From: Aliagarivorans marinus DSM 23064
GTDB taxonomy: Bacteria; Pseudomonadota; Gammaproteobacteria; Enterobacterales; Celerinatantimonadaceae
DNA: 64,000 bases
Direction of reading: 5' to 3'
Assembly: GCF_000429485.1 (NCBI RefSeq)
Contig: NZ_KE386908.1
Location: 186,001 to 250,000 of the forward strand
Below the pieces are notes generated by a model. That model saw only the letters and a list, made by a program, of their open reading frames with translations, was not told where the DNA came from and did no database searches. Position numbers and translations under genes: made by a program. Every line of letters starts with the position of its first letter. Position 1 is the first letter of the stretch. This document shows, piece after piece, positions 9,006 to 17,304 of the stretch.

Positions 9006-9029
9006 CAGAGGCACCTAAGGGTGCCTCTG
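9006..9029 (-). promoter_or_regulatory. Perfect 10-bp-stem hairpin in the glgC-glgA gap
   Basis: CAGAGGCACC (9006-9015), loop TAAG, GGTGCCTCTG (9020-9029). On the minus strand it stands just before the glgA ribosome site and is followed by ATGTTT rather than a long T-run. It may be a partial terminator, RNA-stability element or translation-control hairpin between glgC and glgA. Confidence 0.6.
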
Positions 9030-9081
9030 TGATGGTACTAACGGAAGCAAATACTTCTGTTATATCAGTTCAGTTGCTCGC

Positions 9082-10302
9082 TTAGAAGCCAACCCGTGCA
9101 TTTTTCGGGATCACAACGATGCCGTTCGGTGACACGGTAAAGCGTTTGCGGTCTTCCTCAAGGTTCTCGCCGATCACCGTGCCGGGGGCGATTTCGGCGT
9201 TTTTATCGATGATGGTGCGACGAATCGAGCAGCCCTCACCAATCTTACAGTTGGCGATCAGCACCGATTCGCTGACGATGGAGCCCGGGCGCACGTGGCT
9301 GCGGAAGCCCAGCACCGAACGGTTCACTTCTGAGCCCAGCACAAAGCTACCAGCGGAGATGAGTGACTCACTGACACTGACTTTCTTGCCGTCCATATCC
9401 TTAAAGGTTGCCGGTGGCAGCGGTGGATAGTGGGTGTGTAGCGGGAATTTCGGGTTGTATAGCGAGAATGGAGGGTTCTCGTCTAGCAGATCCATATGGG
9501 CTGCCCAGTAGGCATCGAGGGTACCCACATCACGCCAGTAACCGCTGGCCGCCTCGCCGGCGATCTGGTTGGTGGTGAAGTCGTAGGCGTAGACATTACC
9601 CTTCGGATAAAGCTTGGGAATGATGTCGTTGCCAAAGTCGTGGCTCGATTCAGGGTTTTCGCCATCTTCGACCAATGATTTGAGCAGGGTGTTGGTTTCA
9701 AATACATAGTTGCCCATCGACGCCAGCACGTGGTCGGGATCGCCGGGGATGGTCTTAGGATTTACTTTGGGTTTTTCTTCAAAGCCAATCATACGACCCT
9801 GCTCGTCGACCTCGATAATACCGAATTGATCGGCCTGATCCACCGGCACCTTAATCGCGGCTACAGTGAGGTCGGCCTTGAGCTGGCGGTGGTAGTCGAC
9901 CATCTGGCGCACATCCATCTTATAGATGTGGTCACTGCCGAAGATACAGACATGCTCTGGCTCGTTGATCTCAATAAAGCGGATGTTCTGATAGATGGCA
10001 TCGGCGGTGCCGTCGTACCAACGTTTGCCCATGCGCATCTGTGCAGGCACGGCATCAATAAAGCGGTCGGTAATACCAGACAGGTGCCAAGCCTGGCGAA
10101 GGTGGGTATTGAGCGACTGCGACTTGAACTGGGTTAGCACGTAGATCTTCAGGAAATCCGAGTTAACAAAATTATTCAGCGCGAAGTCGATGAGTCGATA
10201 GCTACCACCGAACGGAACTGCGGGTTTGGTGCGGCTTTCGGTGAGAGGGTAGAGACGCGTTCCTTCTCCCCCTGCCAAAATCATAGAAAGGATGCCTGCC
10301 AT
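9082..10302 (-). CDS. glgC: Glucose-1-phosphate adenylyltransferase (copy 1)
   Basis: GlgC makes ADP-glucose from ATP and glucose 1-phosphate, the regulated step of bacterial glycogen synthesis. The 406-aa protein starts MAGILSMILAGGEGTRLYPLTESRTKPAVPFGG, with the nucleotide-binding GGxGTRL loop and the allosteric/substrate KPAVPFGG segment. FGSDHIYKMD and FEEKP follow, and the C-terminal half is a left-handed beta-helix. It sits directly upstream of glgA. A LacI-family-type operator lies 22 bp before the ATG. A second paralogue is at 31.7-33 kb, as in Vibrio, where the two isoforms differ in allosteric behaviour. Confidence 0.95.
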   Translation of the reverse strand: MAGILSMILAGGEGTRLYPLTESRTKPAVPFGGSYRLIDFALNNFVNSDFLKIYVLTQFKSQSLNTHLRQAWHLSGITDRFIDAVPAQMRMGKRWYDGTADAIYQNIRFIEINEPEHVCIFGSDHIYKMDVRQMVDYHRQLKADLTVAAIKVPVDQADQFGIIEVDEQGRMIGFEEKPKVNPKTIPGDPDHVLASMGNYVFETNTLLKSLVEDGENPESSHDFGNDIIPKLYPKGNVYAYDFTTNQIAGEAASGYWRDVGTLDAYWAAHMDLLDENPPFSLYNPKFPLHTHYPPLPPATFKDMDGKKVSVSESLISAGSFVLGSEVNRSVLGFRSHVRPGSIVSESVLIANCKIGEGCSIRRTIIDKNAEIAPGTVIGENLEEDRKRFTVSPNGIVVIPKNARVGF

Positions 10303-10322
10303 AGTGACCTACCTTGGTTAAG

Positions 10323-10338
10323 TTGAAATCGTTTTCAA
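10323..10338. promoter_or_regulatory. LacI-family operator-like palindrome before glgCA
   Basis: TTGAAATCGTTTTCAA has 6-bp palindromic arms around TCGT. Its core fits the LacI/GalR consensus TGWAANCGNTNWCA without a mismatch. It ends 20 bp upstream of the glgC ATG, a position where a bound repressor would block transcription. Confidence 0.55.
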
Positions 10339-10356
10339 AATTGCTGACAACAGTTT

Positions 10357-10390
10357 CTCAAAAAATCCCCTAATGTAAACAGGGGATTTA
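10357..10390 (-). terminator. Intrinsic terminator after rsmC
   Basis: On the minus strand AAATCCCCT (10389-10381) and AGGGGATTT (10371-10363) form a stem followed by a T-rich tract. It separates rsmC from glgC, so glgCA must have its own promoter. Confidence 0.75.
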
Positions 10391-10413
10391 ACAAAATGTT
10401 AAAGCTAACCAGC

Positions 10414-11445
10414 TTAATTGTTGATAGCGCGCAATACCTTGAACTTGCGGTTATCTACCCGCTGTTCCCAGGATGAGAAATTGCTGTTCAACAAGCTTTC
10501 ATACTGCAGGTGACTGTTGGCGACCAACCATAATTCGCCTTGGGGCTTAAGGTGTTTTTTTACACCATGAATAAAATTCTCTACTACCTGATAATCGGTA
10601 TGCACACCCGTATGGAAGGGAGGGTTACTCACAATAACGTCGTACCGCCCGGTCACTTCACTTAAACCATCTGAAGCAAACACCGTTCCAGTTAGTCCAT
10701 TCAGCGTTAGGCTCTGGCAGGCGCTCTCTACGGCGTAAGCACTAACATCGAGCATGCTAATGGTGCTGCCCTTATTTAGGGCAAGGGCTGCACCAATCAC
10801 TCCCACGCCACAGCCAAAATCGAGGATCTCCCCCTGCAGTTTGGGAAGCTGCTGGAGAAGTAGTTCGGTGCCTGCATCCAGTTTGCCGTGATTAAACACC
10901 CCCGGCATCGAGCTAAGCACAACTTCGCCTTGAGGAAGCTGCAGGCTAAACTGCTGTTGCCATTGCTGCAGCTCAAAGTCGGGGATCGGCTGGTCTATCT
11001 CGCAGTAGTAGAGCGAGCAGCGGCGCGCGCTATCGAGCTTACGTGGCGTTAAGCCGTAGTGTTTGAGTAGCTTATCGGTGGCGTTAATGCCGCCCCGGTT
11101 CTCGCCCACCACATACAGCTCGGCGCCCTTGGGCAGTTGCGGTAACACCGCAGCCAGCAGCATTGCCGCTTCTTGCTTGGCCTTGGGCATATACATCAGG
11201 GCGGCATCGCAACCCGCGGCTGCGGTGGGCAGCGCTCCGAAGCTTAGCTGGGCGCCTGAGGCCTTCGCCTGCATGCTCTGATGGTTGGCAAAGTTGCTGT
11301 TATGAACCTGCAGATGCTTGCTCGCCTTAGTTAAGCTCAGCGGGTAGTGATCGAGCACTTGGCCAAATACCAGCAAGCTGCGATCGTCAAAGAGTTCTGG
11401 GTGGCGTTCGAGCAATTGGCTGCTGGGCTGGATGGTGCTGTTCAT
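10414..11445 (-). CDS. rsmC: 16S rRNA (guanine(1207)-N(2))-methyltransferase RsmC
   Basis: RsmC methylates N2 of G1207 in 16S rRNA within the 30S subunit using S-adenosylmethionine. The protein has the duplicated layout of the family: a degenerate N-terminal half and a C-terminal catalytic half with the SAM loop DFGCGVGVIGAALA and the target-amino motif SNPPFHTGVHTDY. I take the ATG at 11445 (MNSTIQPSSQLLERH), which gives 343 aa, the same as E. coli RsmC. A longer frame to 11541 has a non-family N-terminal extension. The closely related RlmG is the main alternative, but the length and N-terminus favour RsmC. Confidence 0.9.
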   Translation of the reverse strand: MNSTIQPSSQLLERHPELFDDRSLLVFGQVLDHYPLSLTKASKHLQVHNSNFANHQSMQAKASGAQLSFGALPTAAAGCDAALMYMPKAKQEAAMLLAAVLPQLPKGAELYVVGENRGGINATDKLLKHYGLTPRKLDSARRCSLYYCEIDQPIPDFELQQWQQQFSLQLPQGEVVLSSMPGVFNHGKLDAGTELLLQQLPKLQGEILDFGCGVGVIGAALALNKGSTISMLDVSAYAVESACQSLTLNGLTGTVFASDGLSEVTGRYDVIVSNPPFHTGVHTDYQVVENFIHGVKKHLKPQGELWLVANSHLQYESLLNSNFSSWEQRVDNRKFKVLRAINN

Positions 11446-11688
11446 GGGACTGCCGGGTCGGAAAAAGAGCCGCAATAATAGTGAAGTTTTTAGCAAAACA
11501 CCATGAGTGCCGCCATGCTTTGCAGCCTCAAGCCTTGACATTTGGGGCCAGCTTGGGAAACTAGGGGCAGTTTTATTACAGAGATTAATTCGTGACGAAC
11601 CTCGTTTCTTTCAAGCTCAAACGCAAGCTTCCTAAATGCAGGGAGCGGGATCTGGCTGGGCAGCACTAAACGACGACAAACGAATCTG

Positions 11689-11719
11689 AACCCGGCCATG
11701 TGACCGGGTTTTTTATTTT
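11689..11719 (+). terminator. Strong intrinsic terminator upstream of dapA
   Basis: AACCCGG (11689-11695), 8-base loop, CCGGGTT (11704-11710), then TTTTATTTTA. It points rightward, yet the gene to its left (rsmC) is on the other strand. It therefore ends either a small RNA from 11.56-11.69 kb or an attenuated dapA leader. Confidence 0.75.
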
Positions 11720-11753
11720 ACGCCGATTTATATTTACGCAGGATGGAGCAGGC

Positions 11754-12626
11754 ATGTTTAAAGGGTCAATAGTTGCGCTAGTCACGCCATTTCGTGATGG
11801 TGAAGTGGATTATGAGGCGATCAAAGCCTTAGTAGAGTGGCATGTCGAGCAAGGTACACACGCGATTGTACCCGTTGGTACCACTGGCGAAAGCCCAACC
11901 TTAACGCACGACGAGCACGTGCAAGTGGTCAAGACGGTGGTCGAGCAAGCGGCAGGCCGTGTACCGGTTATCGCCGGTGCGGGCTCTAACAACCCCGTCG
12001 AAGCAATTGAATATACTCGTCAGGCGCAACAGGCTGGCGCAGATGCTACCTTGCATGTGGCAGGCTACTACAACCGTCCTAAGCAACCCGGCTTGTATCA
12101 ACACTTCAAGATGGTGCATGACGCCACCGATATTCCTATCGTGGTCTATAACATTCCTCCGCGTGCTGTGGTGGATGTTGAGCCGGAAACCATGGCTGAG
12201 CTGGCGAAGCTGCCGCGTATCGTTGGGGTGAAGGATGCCACCGGCGATCTGAGTCGCCCACTGTTCGAGCGCCAACTGATTGATGGTGAGTTCTGCTGGT
12301 TGAGCGGTGAAGATGCAACTGCTGTGGCTTACAACCTAAGCGGCGGTCAAGGCTGTATCTCGGTAACTGCCAACGTTGCGCCAAAGCTGTGTGCTCAGAT
12401 GCAGCAAGCCACGCTGGATGGTGACTATGCACTGGCACAGTCCATTCAAGACAAGCTGATCCCACTGCATCAGGCGATGTTTGCTGAGCCAAGCCCGGCC
12501 GGTGCTAAGTATGCGGTATCGCTACTGGGTAAATGCCAGCCAGAGTGCCGCCTGCCGGTGATGGAACTGAGCGAGGCCACCAAGCAGCGTATTACTGATG
12601 TGATGCGTGAGTTGGAGCTGATCTAG
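11754..12626 (+). CDS. dapA: 4-hydroxy-tetrahydrodipicolinate synthase
   Basis: DapA condenses pyruvate with L-aspartate semialdehyde, the first step specific to diaminopimelate and lysine synthesis. The 290-aa length is normal. GTTGESPTL (around residues 43-51), YYNRP with the proton-relay Tyr, and the Schiff-base lysine in GVKDATGD (about residue 161) are all present. The ATG at 11754 is preceded by GGATGGAG; the upstream in-frame ATG-less extension to 11700 runs through a terminator and is not used. A terminator pair brackets the gene (11.69 kb and 12.65 kb). bamC, which often follows dapA, is absent here. Confidence 0.96.
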   Translation: MFKGSIVALVTPFRDGEVDYEAIKALVEWHVEQGTHAIVPVGTTGESPTLTHDEHVQVVKTVVEQAAGRVPVIAGAGSNNPVEAIEYTRQAQQAGADATLHVAGYYNRPKQPGLYQHFKMVHDATDIPIVVYNIPPRAVVDVEPETMAELAKLPRIVGVKDATGDLSRPLFERQLIDGEFCWLSGEDATAVAYNLSGGQGCISVTANVAPKLCAQMQQATLDGDYALAQSIQDKLIPLHQAMFAEPSPAGAKYAVSLLGKCQPECRLPVMELSEATKQRITDVMRELELI

Positions 12627-12652
12627 CCGTGGCACTTGTCTGCGTTTAACTG

Positions 12653-12679
12653 AAAGCCACGCTGATGCGTGGCTTTTTT
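12653..12679 (+). terminator. Intrinsic terminator of dapA
   Basis: AAAGCCACGC, loop TGAT, GCGTGGCTTTTTT: a 10-bp stem with a run of six T, 27 bp after the dapA stop. Confidence 0.9.
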
Positions 12680-12776
12680 GTATGCTGTTGCTAAGTGTTT
12701 GTTTGCAGCCGATTTAGTCCATTCGCAATATCGGACTATGCTGTAGAGTATCAGCAGCTTACAACAGGCCAGCGCA

Positions 12777-13532
12777 GTGAGCTTAGAGGGTTACTTCGAC
12801 ACATTACTGGAAGCCGATAGCGGACTGTGGCTCTATCAGCAGCAGGACGATCAGCTGTGTGTCAGCTACCCGTGGATCCATACCGGCTATCAACGTTTTC
12901 AGTTGCAGCCTTGGTTGATGTCTTTAGACCCCTGTTGCCGCAGTGCCTTCGCCAGTGCCTTTGAGCGCTCAATGTCGCAGCAAAGCCCCTTGGTGATGCA
13001 CTACTGCCATAGTGAGGATGAATGGCTCAGGTTAAACGCCATGCCGATCACCGTGGCAGGGCAGCAAGTAGTGTTTGGCAGCATCTTGCCACTCACCATG
13101 CCCGAGATCAGCGACCACGGCCACCTGCGTGACCCGCAAACCGGACTGCTGCGTGGGCAGATGTTTCGCGAGATGCTGATTCAGGCGCTGCGCCTTAGTC
13201 AGCGTAATCTCGAATCCTTTAGTTTACTTACCTTGCAGATCCCCGAATCCTACGATGAAGACCTGTTTATCCAGCTAGCTGCCACCTTACGCACCCAGTT
13301 GCGCCGCTCCGACAGCATCGCCAAGTTTGGTCAACGGGAGTTGGTGGCCTTGTTGTATGGAGCTAATCGACATAGCTGTGAGTTGATGATCCCGAAACTG
13401 CAACAGGCACTGATCGGCCAACTTAATGGCCAGCGCGCGCGGATGGCGTGGGTGCATTATCCCGAGGTGGGTGAGAGTGCGGATACTATCTTGGCGCATC
13501 GTATGGATGATGCTATCTGGTTAGGCGCTTAG
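12777..13532 (+). CDS. Degenerate GGDEF-domain protein with N-terminal sensory region
   Basis: The product is 251 aa. Residues about 1-110 look like a small PAS-type sensor (short strands, WLRLNAMPITVAGQQVVFGSILPL). Residues about 118-250 follow the GGDEF layout: DPQTGLLRGQMFREML replaces the usual D-x-LTGLxNRR start, FSLLTLQI is a core strand, and RRSDSIAKFGQRELVALLYG aligns with RxxDxxxRxGGDEFxxLL. The GGDEF signature itself reads FGQRE, so diguanylate cyclase activity is very unlikely; it may bind a nucleotide or partner. No transmembrane helix is seen. The start is a GTG with a poor ribosome site, so the N-terminus is uncertain. Confidence 0.65.
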   Translation: MSLEGYFDTLLEADSGLWLYQQQDDQLCVSYPWIHTGYQRFQLQPWLMSLDPCCRSAFASAFERSMSQQSPLVMHYCHSEDEWLRLNAMPITVAGQQVVFGSILPLTMPEISDHGHLRDPQTGLLRGQMFREMLIQALRLSQRNLESFSLLTLQIPESYDEDLFIQLAATLRTQLRRSDSIAKFGQRELVALLYGANRHSCELMIPKLQQALIGQLNGQRARMAWVHYPEVGESADTILAHRMDDAIWLGA

Positions 13533-13542
13533 TCGCCCGCAA

Positions 13543-13881
13543 TTAGGCTCTGGCCAACATCTGCGGCCCACGTTGTCCACGTGAATCCGCATACTCCCGA
13601 TACAAACGAATATGAGGCCCAGAGTCCTGGACGCTGCGATTCATCGCCTCGCGAATCGACTTTCGGTTGGAGACTTTCGCATCATGAGAGTTACGCAGTT
13701 GCTCTGGGCTTAGCCCCGGCTGAACATCAGCATTACCAAACACCGGAGTACCCGGTCGGCCCTTTTGACGAGCGGTGCTGTACTCAGTGATCGTTTGCCG
13801 TGGCGCTGCCCGCTCAATACGCTGACGCGCAGCGTAGGGCGATTCAAAGGATGCGGCACCTAAGTTGTAGTTAACAAACAT
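13543..13881 (-). CDS. Hypothetical protein, 112 aa
   Basis: I do not recognise this protein. It is basic, low in hydrophobic residues, without signal peptide or membrane helix, and rich in Arg, Ala, Ser and Gln; it looks partly disordered (ARQKGRPGTPVFGNADVQPGLSPEQLRNSHDAK). The end is convergent with the degenerate GGDEF gene, 10 bp apart. The ATG at 13881 follows AGGAT closely. The opposite strand is open in part (13581-13790), but that frame has skewed, unprotein-like composition. Codon use fits the neighbours, so a real small gene is likely but not certain. Confidence 0.45.
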   Translation of the reverse strand: MFVNYNLGAASFESPYAARQRIERAAPRQTITEYSTARQKGRPGTPVFGNADVQPGLSPEQLRNSHDAKVSNRKSIREAMNRSVQDSGPHIRLYREYADSRGQRGPQMLARA

Positions 13882-13964
13882 ATCCTGATCTGTTTACCCA
13901 GCGATGCCTTGTTATCGGCGAAGCCTTGCCAAGCTTTAACCTAATCTGAGATGAACAAGGGCGT

Positions 13965-15326
13965 TTAGCAAAGATCGCTACTGTTCGGTACGCCCTCATT
14001 TAGCAACTGCCGAAGTAGCGCTAACGCTTGATCTAAGGCGAGATTGTCACTGAGTTGGCCCAGCGACAGGCGGATTGCATTCGGCACTTGGCCGCTAACG
14101 CTAAAGTGCTCGGCCGAGGCAAGCTCCAGCCCTTGCTGTTTGGCCGCCTCGGCAAAGCTATTACTGCTCCAGCCACTGGGCAGCTGTAGCCAGCAATGTA
14201 GTCCGCCTTCTTGGTAGCGATAGTCGAAGCCTTTTAGGTAGTGATGCAGCAGGGCAGCGCGCTGCTTGAGCTGGTTTGCCTGCTGGGCCAATGCGTGCTC
14301 GGCGTGGCCTTGCTTAATCCACTGGCAGGCTAAATCAATCAACAGCGGGCTTACCAGCCAAGCATTGGCACGAATACTCCGGGTGAATTCCTGAATCATT
14401 GCCTGTGGCACATGCAGGTAGCCAAAACGTAGCCCGCGAAACACCCCTTTTGAGAAGCTGTTTAGATAGATGACTTGCTCGGGTAACAGGTTCTGCAGGG
14501 TGGCAGGCGACTGCGCCAGTGGGCTACTCACGTCGTCCTCAATCACCGTGAGTTGGTAGCGTTGAGCGAGTTCGACAATCTGCTCTCGCCGCTCCAGCGA
14601 CATGGTGCTGGCGGTCGGATTTTGCTGGTTTGGGGTGAGGTAGAGGTGGCGGCAGCTGTTGTGTTGCAACACCGCTTCTAGCGAATCGGGGCAGAGCCCT
14701 TGCTCATCCAGCTTCACTGGCTTGAGTTTGATATTGAGCTGGCGCGCCAAGTTGCTAAGGCCCGGATAACACAGCTCTTCACACATCAGCGATTGCCCAG
14801 CCAATCCCGAGGCCAATAGTGCGGTTTGCAGACCATGTTGGCCGCCATAGCAAAAGAACAGCTGCTCGGCACGCATGCTTGGTTGATCGAGCCACTCAGC
14901 CAAGATCTGCCGTTGGAACAGCGCCCCTTGAGCGGTTTCGTCGTTGAGCAGTTGATTAAGTTGAGCGGGATTGTGCTGATAGAGCTGAAATAGCTCCAGC
15001 AGTGGCGAGGCGCGGTCTTGGTCCACCGCCAGGTTCTGCCACATGCCGAGGCTGTCGGGCTGTTCATCCTCACCCCATTGTCGCTGGTTCTGTGCTTTGA
15101 CATAGCAGCCACTGCCCACTTTGCACTGGATATGTCCTTGCTGCTCAGCCAGCGCAAGTGCGCGGGTGATGGTGCCGATCCCCAACTGTAGCTGTTCGGC
15201 CAGTGCGCGTTGGGTGGGGAGCTTTTCGCCCGCTTGTAGCTCGCCATTGGCGATGGCGTCGGCGATGAGACTCGCCAGTGCTTGGGCTTTGTTGCCCGTA
15301 TTGAGTTCAGTGTTCCAAATTGTCAT
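13965..15326 (-). CDS. MocR-type transcriptional regulator (GntR wHTH + aminotransferase domain)
   Basis: The 453-aa protein has a GntR winged helix at residues about 10-75 (LIADAIANGELQAGEKLPTQRALAEQLQLGIGTITRALALAEQQGHI) joined to a fold-type I aminotransferase domain. NQQNPTASTMSLERRE and YLNSFSKGVFRGLRFGY carry the predicted PLP-binding Lys. MocR proteins are usually regulators that sense amino-acid or vitamin B6 metabolites rather than working enzymes. It is divergent from a LysE-type exporter at 15440, the most probable target. The intergenic space holds a perfect 14-bp palindrome at 15416-15429. Confidence 0.88.
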   Translation of the reverse strand: MTIWNTELNTGNKAQALASLIADAIANGELQAGEKLPTQRALAEQLQLGIGTITRALALAEQQGHIQCKVGSGCYVKAQNQRQWGEDEQPDSLGMWQNLAVDQDRASPLLELFQLYQHNPAQLNQLLNDETAQGALFQRQILAEWLDQPSMRAEQLFFCYGGQHGLQTALLASGLAGQSLMCEELCYPGLSNLARQLNIKLKPVKLDEQGLCPDSLEAVLQHNSCRHLYLTPNQQNPTASTMSLERREQIVELAQRYQLTVIEDDVSSPLAQSPATLQNLLPEQVIYLNSFSKGVFRGLRFGYLHVPQAMIQEFTRSIRANAWLVSPLLIDLACQWIKQGHAEHALAQQANQLKQRAALLHHYLKGFDYRYQEGGLHCWLQLPSGWSSNSFAEAAKQQGLELASAEHFSVSGQVPNAIRLSLGQLSDNLALDQALALLRQLLNEGVPNSSDLC

Positions 15327-15415
15327 GGTGACAATATTCTCATTGCATCCGGTTAACGCCCATTATACGGTGAATTTATGACTTGTTTAGCGACAAAAGT
15401 CGTTATTTGACTTAA

Positions 15416-15429
15416 TTGTATCGATACAA
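15416..15429. promoter_or_regulatory. Perfect palindrome between mocR-type gene and lysE-type gene
   Basis: TTGTATCGATACAA reads the same on both strands. It lies immediately before the LysE-type gene's AAAGGAGG site, so a bound regulator would sit near its transcription start. It is a candidate operator for the divergent MocR regulator. Confidence 0.5.
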
Positions 15430-15439
15430 AGGAGGGGCG

Positions 15440-16033
15440 ATGGAGAGTTTATTAGCGTTAATTGTGTTTGCCATTGTGATGACAGGGACACCGGGGCCGA
15501 ACAATGTGATGTTGACCTACTCTGGGGTTAACTTTGGCTACTGGCGCAGCCTACCACATATGGCGGGGATCCCTGCTGGTATCTGCTCGATGCTACTACT
15601 GATGGGCTGTGGCTTGGGGTGGGTGCTGCAAACCTATCCGCAGCTGCATTGGGGGCTAAAAGTACTCGGCTCTGCCTACCTACTGTTTCTGGCGTGGAAG
15701 ATGCTGGCTGGTGCAGGGGCGAAAGCGGCGGGTGAACAGCGAGCCAAGCCGCTGCGCTTCTCGCAAAGTTTTGCCTTTCAATACCTCAACCCAAAGGCCT
15801 GGATGATGGCTTCATCGGCGGTGGTCACCTTTACCCAAAACGGTGATGGCTATTGGTTGTCGCTGATGTGGGTGGTACTGGCGTTTTTGATGGTGAACCC
15901 GTTTACCAACTCGTGCTGGGTGATCTTTGGCAAGTTGATTGCGCTGAGCCTGAAGGATGCGCGCAGTAAGCGGCTGTTTAATGGCGCCATGAGTGGCCTT
16001 ACCGCCGCCTGTGTGATCATGCTTTGGATGTAG
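15440..16033 (+). CDS. LysE/RhtB family amino-acid exporter
   Basis: This 197-aa inner-membrane protein has about six hydrophobic segments. The family N-terminal signature is present: MTGTPGPNNVMLTYSGVNFGYWRSLPHMAGIPAG. LysE/RhtB proteins export amino acids or their analogues by proton antiport; the substrate is not readable. I use the ATG at 15440 because AAAGGAGGGG precedes it and the protein then starts MESLLALIVF, directly in the first helix. It is divergent from the MocR regulator, which probably controls it. Confidence 0.88.
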   Translation: MESLLALIVFAIVMTGTPGPNNVMLTYSGVNFGYWRSLPHMAGIPAGICSMLLLMGCGLGWVLQTYPQLHWGLKVLGSAYLLFLAWKMLAGAGAKAAGEQRAKPLRFSQSFAFQYLNPKAWMMASSAVVTFTQNGDGYWLSLMWVVLAFLMVNPFTNSCWVIFGKLIALSLKDARSKRLFNGAMSGLTAACVIMLWM

Positions 16034-16047
16034 CTCGATCTGTAAAC

Positions 16048-16080
16048 AACAACGGCCGCATTGAGCGGCCGTTGTTTAGC
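16048..16080. terminator. Bidirectional terminator between lysE-type gene and uraA
   Basis: AACAACGGCCGC (16048-16059) pairs with GCGGCCGTTGTT (16065-16076) around a 5-base loop, with A- and T-rich flanks on both sides. It serves two convergent genes. Confidence 0.85.
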
Positions 16081-16092
16081 TAGCGGATCCGC

Positions 16093-17304
16093 TTAATCGT
16101 GTTTTGCCTGAGGTAACACCTGATTCAGTAAGATGGCTACGATACCGCATAGACCAACACCTTGCAGGCTAAAGTCGCCCCACTGCAGTACCATACCGCC
16201 GATACCGAATACCAAGGTCACCGATACAATCACCAAGTTACGTGGCTCGTTGATATCTACCTGTTTGTCGATCAGGGTTTTCAGACCCACAGAGGCAATG
16301 GCACCAAACAACAGGCACATGATCCCGCCCATTACTGGAACTGGAATCGACAACAACAATGCGCCAGTTTTGCCGATAAAGGCCAGAGCAATCGCGAAAC
16401 ACGCGGTCCAGGTCATGATCACAGGGTTGTAGGTTTTCAGTAGGCTGACTGCACCGGTTACCTCACCGTAGCTCACTACCGGTGGACCACCGAAGCTGGC
16501 TGCCGCCATGGTAGCCAGGCCGTCACCCATCAGCGAGCGGTGGATACCCGGCTTTTCAACGAAGTTCTTGCCGGTCACATTCGAGATGGCCAGGATGTCA
16601 CCGAAGTGCTCGATGGTGACAATCAGGCCGATTGGCGCAATAAACAGAATGGCTTGCCAGTTAAACTCGGGGTGAACAAACTCGGGCATTGCCAACCAAG
16701 CGGCCGCTTCAACCCCAGAGAAATCCACCACGCCGTAGAACAGCGCCAGGGCATAACCCACCAACACACCACACATAATTGGCATCAGCTTGAGCATGCC
16801 TTTGGCGAAGATGGAGATGGCGATAGTGGTCACCAGTGAGGCCAGCGATAGCACTAGCGCTACGTTTTGTGGCACTAGTTGCGCCGCACCATCACCGGTT
16901 TTACCCAGCGCCATATTCACCGCGACCGGGGCCAGGCCAAGACCAATCACCATAATCACCGGGCCAACCACCACAGGTGGCAAGAAGCGCTCGATCACCT
17001 GCACGCCGCGCAGGCGCACAATGGCACTGACAATCAAAAAGACCACACCGGCCGCCATCAATCCGCTGAGTGTGGCGGGCATGCCAAACTGCTGGGCACC
17101 GAGGATGATTGGGCCGATAAAGGCAAATGAACTACCTAGGTAGATAGGGATCTGTCGCTTGGTACAGAGTTGAAAGATCAGGGTACCCACACCTGCGCCA
17201 AGTAGCGCCAGGTTGGGACTGATCCCGGTAAGTAGGGGTACCAGGGTGGTTGCACCAAAGGCAACCAGCAGCATCTGAGCACCCAAGAGGGGAGTTCTAA
17301 ACAT
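16093..17304 (-). CDS. uraA: Uracil/xanthine permease family (UraA-type)
   Basis: This inner-membrane nucleobase:proton symporter of the NAT/NCS2 family has about 14 membrane segments in 403 aa. QIPIYLGSSFAFIGPIILG (about residues 50-68) matches the UraA substrate-site strand, and the central IEHFGDILAISNVTGKNFVEKPGIHRSLMGDGLATM contains the uracil-binding Glu and the family signature. The ATG at 17304 has AAGGA 8 bp upstream; the frame extends to 17355 but without a ribosome site. It is monocistronic here. Closely related xanthine permeases have a different signature, so uracil is favoured. Confidence 0.9.
   Translation of the reverse strand: MFRTPLLGAQMLLVAFGATTLVPLLTGISPNLALLGAGVGTLIFQLCTKRQIPIYLGSSFAFIGPIILGAQQFGMPATLSGLMAAGVVFLIVSAIVRLRGVQVIERFLPPVVVGPVIMVIGLGLAPVAVNMALGKTGDGAAQLVPQNVALVLSLASLVTTIAISIFAKGMLKLMPIMCGVLVGYALALFYGVVDFSGVEAAAWLAMPEFVHPEFNWQAILFIAPIGLIVTIEHFGDILAISNVTGKNFVEKPGIHRSLMGDGLATMAAASFGGPPVVSYGEVTGAVSLLKTYNPVIMTWTACFAIALAFIGKTGALLLSIPVPVMGGIMCLLFGAIASVGLKTLIDKQVDINEPRNLVIVSVTLVFGIGGMVLQWGDFSLQGVGLCGIVAILLNQVLPQAKHD

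Noticed and set aside
9003-9014. Upstream glgA starts (ATG 9005, GTG 9014)
   Set aside because: They overlap or touch a hairpin and lack a ribosome site; the GTG at 8987 has AAGGAG at good spacing.
13581-13790. Plus-strand open frame opposite the 112-aa hypothetical gene
   Set aside because: Composition is Ser/Pro/Arg-skewed and there is no ribosome site; it looks like a shadow frame.
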